This document shows positions 7,569 through 10,720 of a DNA stretch of 10,720 nucleotides, piece by piece. Source of the DNA: Lachnospiraceae bacterium (GTDB lineage Bacteria; Bacillota; Clostridia; Lachnospirales; Lachnospiraceae); assembly GCA_021200345.1 (NCBI GenBank), contig JAJQGR010000203.1:1-10720 (forward strand), given 5' to 3'. Each line of letters begins with the position of its first letter. The stretch's first letter is position 1. The translations under genes were made by a program, and so were the position numbers. The notes under the pieces are model-generated. The model was not told the DNA's origin, searched no databases, and saw only the letters and a list, made by a program, of their open reading frames with translations.

Positions 7569-8672
7569 TTACAGCTCTGCCAGCTCTTTCATAATCTTCG
7601 GCACATCGATGCTCTGAGGGCAATGACCCATGCAGCGGCCGCAGGCAACGCAGTCTGCAGGTTTTCCTGCAGATTCTACCTTTTCCAGCTTCTTTTTAAT
7701 GCCGCCTCTTCCTTCCAGCTTCATCTCATTATAGATAGAGAGGAATTTGGGAATTTCGATCTTCATTGGGCATTCGTCGCAGCAGTAACGACAGGCCGTG
7801 CAGGGTACGCTGAGATATTTTCTGTAAAGAGCCGCTGCTTTATACACCGTCTTTGTCTCTTCCTCTGTCAGGGCCGCGCCGTCGGAAAAGGTATTCACAT
7901 TATCCACAATCTGATCCAGATTGCTCATACCGCTTAAGACCACCTGCACCTGAGGCAGGCTCTTGACAAAGTGCAGCGCCCAGGAAGCAATACTCCATTC
8001 CGGATGAGCTTCCTGTAAAAGAGCGTTGGCTTCCGGTCCAAGGTCGGCCAGACGGCCGCCCCGAACCGGCTCCATCACCACGATGGGGAGCCCCTTCGCG
8101 GCGATTTTTTCATATTCTGTTTTGGTGCTGCTGTAGCACCAGTCATAGTAATTGCACTGAATCTGTACAAAATCCCAGTCCGTCAGTTCCAGGAAAGTAT
8201 CCAGTATTTCCGGGGTCGCATGGAAAGAAAAGCCCAGATTTCTGATTTTGCCCGCTTTTTTTAATTCCGTAAAATAAGCGATACAGCCGCTGTCTATGTA
8301 TGACTGATAGTTGTTAGGCTGAATGGCGTGCAGCAGATAAAAATCAATATAATCCGTCTGCAGACGCTTGAGCTGCTCCTCAAACACAGCTTTATAATCC
8401 GGATTTGCTCCAATATGAAATTTGGTAGCAAGGCAGTAGCTGTCTCTGGGGTACTTTTTCATGACATTGCCCAGAAAAACCTCGGATTCGCCGTGATGAT
8501 ATACGTACGCTGAATCATAATAATTGACACCGTGGGCCATGGCATAATCGATGATCTCCTCCGCCTTCTCATAATCGATAGGCGTGCCCTCCTGGTCGGC
8601 ATGCACCGGCAGGCGCATATTACCCATTCCCAGACGGGACAGCTGTAAATTCCTGTAACTCTTTTTTTCCAT
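7569..8672 (-). CDS. Aldo/keto reductase with C-terminal double 4Fe-4S ferredoxin domain
   Basis: A 367-aa oxidoreductase. Residues 1 to about 270 form the TIM-barrel aldo/keto reductase domain with the catalytic tetrad Asp53, Tyr58, Lys84 and His115 (in the YYDSAYVYHHGES, ATKFH and LLHAI segments). Residues about 290-355 carry two ferredoxin-type cysteine sets, each CxxCxxCxxxCP: Cys291, 294, 297, 301 and Cys341, 344, 347, 351, which should bind two 4Fe-4S clusters. This matches the family of predicted aldo/keto reductases with a ferredoxin tail (COG1453-like), common in anaerobes; substrates are mostly unknown. It lies between the PTS IIB gene and the second GH1 gene on the same strand, so it is probably co-transcribed. 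It might reduce a carbonyl on a sugar or aglycone released by the GH1 enzymes, but the sequence does not show this. AGGAAAGGG precedes the start at a short spacing. Confidence 0.93.
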   Translation of the reverse strand: MEKKSYRNLQLSRLGMGNMRLPVHADQEGTPIDYEKAEEIIDYAMAHGVNYYDSAYVYHHGESEVFLGNVMKKYPRDSYCLATKFHIGANPDYKAVFEEQLKRLQTDYIDFYLLHAIQPNNYQSYIDSGCIAYFTELKKAGKIRNLGFSFHATPEILDTFLELTDWDFVQIQCNYYDWCYSSTKTEYEKIAAKGLPIVVMEPVRGGRLADLGPEANALLQEAHPEWSIASWALHFVKSLPQVQVVLSGMSNLDQIVDNVNTFSDGAALTEEETKTVYKAAALYRKYLSVPCTACRYCCDECPMKIEIPKFLSIYNEMKLEGRGGIKKKLEKVESAGKPADCVACGRCMGHCPQSIDVPKIMKELAEL

Positions 8673-8699
8673 AAAACCCTTTCCTTTCCTCTACGTTAC

Positions 8700-8725
8700 C
8701 GGACGTGGCCAAAAGGCCACGTCCG
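8700..8725 (-). promoter_or_regulatory. Intercistronic 11-bp perfect hairpin
   Basis: CGGACGTGGCC (8700-8710) is the exact reverse complement of GGCCACGTCCG (8715-8725) with a four-base loop. On the minus strand no T tract follows, so it is not a normal terminator. It lies between the IIB stop and the ribosome binding site of the reductase, where it could stabilise the upstream mRNA end, block decay, pause transcription, or lower expression of the downstream genes. Confidence 0.7.
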
Positions 8726-8761
8726 ATTCAGAATATCAGACATCGATATCCCGTTTTGCTT

Positions 8762-9061
8762 TTACTTCTGTGCGTACAACTCCTCCGCCTGTTTAAAAAT
8801 CGCTTCGCAATTCTGGAGTCCGTAGTCGCTGGGATTGATCACGCCCACCGGCATCCCGGTCAGCTCCTGAATCTCCTGCAGCTTGAAACGCACCTGGGGA
8901 CCTACCATGATAATGTCAAAGCTGTCATAGTATCTGTCCACACTGTTGACGCCATGAGCCTCAATGGCCAGGTCAACCCCCTGTTCCACCGCGTACTCCT
9001 GCATTTTTTTGGTAAGAAGTCCTGTGGACATTCCGCCCGCACAGATCAGTAAAATTTTCAT
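8762..9061 (-). CDS. PTS lactose/cellobiose-family IIB component
   Basis: A 99-aa cytoplasmic protein of the Lac-family PTS EIIB type (like ChbB/CelA). The phosphocysteine Cys7 starts the P-loop CAGGMSTG right after the first beta strand; the family's GPQVRFKLQEIQ block lies near residues 54-65. It takes phosphate from IIA and passes it to sugar entering through IIC. The fold resembles low-molecular-weight tyrosine phosphatases, but the CX5R arginine is absent, so it is a IIB. An upstream ATG at 9073 is in frame, but GAGGAA just before the ATG at 9061 makes 9061 the better start. It begins 15 bases after the first GH1 gene ends, so it is in the same operon. No IIA or IIC gene is in the window; they may lie upstream past 10720 or elsewhere. 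Substrate is probably a beta-glucoside, judging by the two flanking 6-phospho-beta-glucosidases. Confidence 0.94.
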   Translation of the reverse strand: MKILLICAGGMSTGLLTKKMQEYAVEQGVDLAIEAHGVNSVDRYYDSFDIIMVGPQVRFKLQEIQELTGMPVGVINPSDYGLQNCEAIFKQAEELYAQK

Positions 9062-9065
9062 TTCG

Positions 9066-9071
9066 TTCCTC
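9066..9071 (-). promoter_or_regulatory. Ribosome binding site deciding the PTS IIB start
   Basis: GAGGAA on the minus strand precedes the ATG at 9061 by four bases. It overlaps the sequence just after the alternative ATG at 9073, which makes that upstream start less likely. Confidence 0.65.
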
Positions 9072-9076
9072 ATAAG

Positions 9077-10573
9077 TCATGCCCTGCTTTCCCAACTCAC
9101 ATCCTCGCCGTTGGTCTCAATCACTTTCTTGTACCAGTAGAAGGAATCCTTGCGGCTTCTGGCCAGGGTTCCCTGCAGATTGTCATCCATATCCACGTAA
9201 ATAAATCCATAGCGCTTGCGCATCTCTCCCGTCCCGGCGCTGACCAAATCAATGCAGCCCCAGGTGGTGTAGGCAATCAGATCCACGCCGTCCTCGATGG
9301 CCTGGGCCATGGCGTCCACGTGCTGTGCCAGATAATCAATGCGGTAGTCGTCATGGATGGAGCCGTCCTCCTCCACCTTGTCGATGGCGCCAAGACCGTT
9401 CTCCACCACCATCAGCGGCAGCTCATAACGGCTGTACAGCTCATTTAAGAAATAACGCAGCCCGTCCGGGTCGGTGCTCCAGCCCCAGTCGGAGTATTTC
9501 AGATAGGGGTTTTTGGCTCCCATAGTCATGTTGCCGCTGCCGGCCTGGTCTGTGAAATCATGAGTAGTGACACAGGAAGTATTATAATAGGAAAAACTGA
9601 AGAAATCAACCTTGCCGGCTTTCAGAATTTCCGCCTCCCCATCCGCCCAGACAAGCTCCACATCGTCCTCTTTCCATATACGCTTCGCGAATGCCGGGTA
9701 ATAGCCCCTGACCATCACATCACCGCAATAATAGAAGCCATCCTGCATGCCGGTCATGTTTTTGATCACATCCTTGGGATCGCAGGTCCATGGATAACTG
9801 ACCATGCCCGCCAGCATGCAGCCCACCTGATAGTTGGGATCAATCTCATGAGCTCTCACCACAGCCTTGGCACTGGCTACAAACTGGTTATGAAGCTGCT
9901 GATAGGAATCCTGAATCACCGACTTGGGCGCATCCGGCATAAAGCTCTTGAACATCAGCAGGCAATTAATCTCGTTGAAGGTCAGCCAGTATTTCACCAG
10001 GCCCTTGTATTCTTTAAATAAAACCTCCGTGAATTTGTCAAATAAGCCGATGACTTCCTTGTTGCTCCAGCCGCCCAGCTCCGTCTCAATATAAAGCGGA
10101 GTGTCATAATGGGAAATGGTCACCAGTGGTTCGATGCCGTATTTTTTCAGCTCCAGGAATACGTTTCTGTAGAATTCGATTCCCTTCTGGTTGGGCTCTT
10201 CCTCGATTCCCTTGGGGAAAATCCGGGACCAGGAAATGGACATACGGTACATTTTAAAGCCCATCTCCGCAAACAGGGCAATGTCCTCTTTATAATGATG
10301 ATAAAAATCACAGCCGATATGGTTGGGGTACAGGTATCCGTCCAGTACGGCGTATTTCGCTCCCTCCGGGATCATGCCCATGTGGCCGAAGCCCGCGGCC
10401 TTACCGGGGTTGCCGTCTTTATCAATGTAGGTGGTATAGCGGGGGGTGGTGGCAGTGCCGCCGGTGGTCACATCGGTCTTGGCCGGGCCTCTGCCGTCCT
10501 CATTCCAGCCGCCTTCGCACTGGTTGGCGGCAGTGGCGCCGCCCCAATAAAAACCTTTTGGAAATCTTGCCAT
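9077..10573 (-). CDS. bglA: GH1 6-phospho-beta-glucosidase (first copy, operon proximal)
   Basis: A 498-aa cytoplasmic GH1 enzyme, paralogous along its whole length to the copy at 6057-7541. Acid/base Glu201 is in TFNEIN, nucleophile Glu391 is in VENG, and the 6-phosphate site is Ser445, Lys453 and Tyr455 (segment ending RKRYGF). As in the other copy, Ala follows the serine, favouring 6-phospho-glucosides. The middle (about 205-345) differs most between the two copies, around the substrate cleft, so they may prefer different aglycones. An in-frame ATG at 10606 adds 11 residues, but a near-perfect AAGGAGG seven bases before the ATG at 10573 decides the start. A PTS IIB gene follows at 15 bases. 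Upstream, a possible small ORF overlaps the first 106 bases in another frame. Confidence 0.95.
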   Translation of the reverse strand: MARFPKGFYWGGATAANQCEGGWNEDGRGPAKTDVTTGGTATTPRYTTYIDKDGNPGKAAGFGHMGMIPEGAKYAVLDGYLYPNHIGCDFYHHYKEDIALFAEMGFKMYRMSISWSRIFPKGIEEEPNQKGIEFYRNVFLELKKYGIEPLVTISHYDTPLYIETELGGWSNKEVIGLFDKFTEVLFKEYKGLVKYWLTFNEINCLLMFKSFMPDAPKSVIQDSYQQLHNQFVASAKAVVRAHEIDPNYQVGCMLAGMVSYPWTCDPKDVIKNMTGMQDGFYYCGDVMVRGYYPAFAKRIWKEDDVELVWADGEAEILKAGKVDFFSFSYYNTSCVTTHDFTDQAGSGNMTMGAKNPYLKYSDWGWSTDPDGLRYFLNELYSRYELPLMVVENGLGAIDKVEEDGSIHDDYRIDYLAQHVDAMAQAIEDGVDLIAYTTWGCIDLVSAGTGEMRKRYGFIYVDMDDNLQGTLARSRKDSFYWYKKVIETNGEDVSWESRA

Positions 10574-10710
10574 AAAAATTCCTCCTTGTTTCCGCTGCGA
10601 ATCCATTTCTTGCCGTTCCCGTCGCGAAGAAAGTTGTTGCCGTTTCCGGAGCCATCATGTAAAAACAAACGGCTCCACACGATGTTTGACGTCGCCTTAT
10701 CTTTTTTCAT
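10468..10710 (-). CDS. Possible small protein with glycine/asparagine repeat, overlapping the first GH1 gene
   Basis: An 80-codon ORF whose ATG at 10710 has a perfect AGGAG five bases upstream. The start reads ATGA, so an upstream gene could end there in a translationally coupled overlap. Residues 1-46 lie outside the GH1 gene and show a nine-residue repeat (GNGNNFLRD, GNGKKWIRS, GNKEEFLWQ). The last third overlaps the GH1 gene in another frame and looks like out-of-frame coding (Ala/Pro/Arg rich). It could be a short leader or coupling peptide, the remnant of a longer gene, or chance. No known family was recognised and there is no signal peptide or membrane segment. Only the good ribosome binding site and the repeat support it. 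Confidence 0.35.
   Translation of the reverse strand: MKKDKATSNIVWSRLFLHDGSGNGNNFLRDGNGKKWIRSGNKEEFLWQDFQKVFIGAAPLPPTSAKAAGMRTAEARPRPM
10567..10647 (-). repeat. Three imperfect 27-base tandem repeats before the first GH1 gene
   Basis: Units lie at 10621-10647, 10594-10620 and 10567-10593. The first two agree at 19 of 27 bases by eye; the third is more diverged and contains the GH1 ribosome binding site and start codon. All keep the same reading frame of the small ORF, each beginning with codons for Gly-Asn. Confidence 0.55.
10581..10587 (-). promoter_or_regulatory. Ribosome binding site of the first GH1 gene
   Basis: AAGGAGG on the minus strand, seven bases before the ATG at 10573. It fixes this start in preference to the in-frame ATG at 10606. 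Confidence 0.85.
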
Positions 10711-10720
10711 GCTGTCTCCT

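Noticed and set aside
8762..9061. PTS IIB as a low-molecular-weight tyrosine phosphatase
   Set aside because: The active loop begins with cysteine but lacks the arginine of CX5R; the rest matches Lac-family IIB.
10574..10720. BglG/LicT-type antiterminator site or catabolite-repression site before the operon
   Set aside because: I looked for the antiterminator core and the cre palindrome and did not see a convincing match in the available sequence.

Overview
The window looks like a chromosomal segment of a gut-type clostridial Firmicute, most probably a member of the Lachnospiraceae. This is inferred from moderate GC, strong AGGAGG-type ribosome binding sites, sigma-A-like promoters, T-tailed hairpin terminators, and the gene families present. 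No RNA genes, insertion sequences, CRISPR arrays or phage genes were seen. Every supported gene lies on the minus strand, so transcription runs from high to low coordinates.

Right half (about 10720 down to 6057): a beta-glucoside utilisation operon. In transcription order it holds a possible small ORF with a repeated glycine/asparagine motif, a GH1 6-phospho-beta-glucosidase, a lactose/cellobiose-type PTS IIB protein, an aldo/keto reductase with a C-terminal double 4Fe-4S ferredoxin module, and a second GH1 6-phospho-beta-glucosidase. A strong 10-bp hairpin at 5993-6022 ends the operon. The PTS proteins would import and phosphorylate a beta-glucoside and the GH1 enzymes would split the phosphorylated product. 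The IIA and IIC partners are not in the window. The role of the reductase is not evident.

Middle (5867 to 4387): a stand-alone, membrane-anchored HtrA/DegP-like serine protease with one PDZ domain and its own terminator. It is a housekeeping or stress envelope protease and does not obviously belong to the sugar operon.

Left half (4361 to the left edge): an AraC-family regulator with a near-consensus promoter (TTGACA, 18 bp, TATAAT) and a terminator that contains its stop codon, followed by a very long gene. That gene encodes a DUF5107 domain and a long TPR array. It is open for at least 1050 codons and runs off the left edge. It is probably a carbohydrate-related protein controlled by, or functionally linked to, the adjacent AraC regulator, but this is inferred from position only.

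There are no gene-free stretches longer than about 300 bases.
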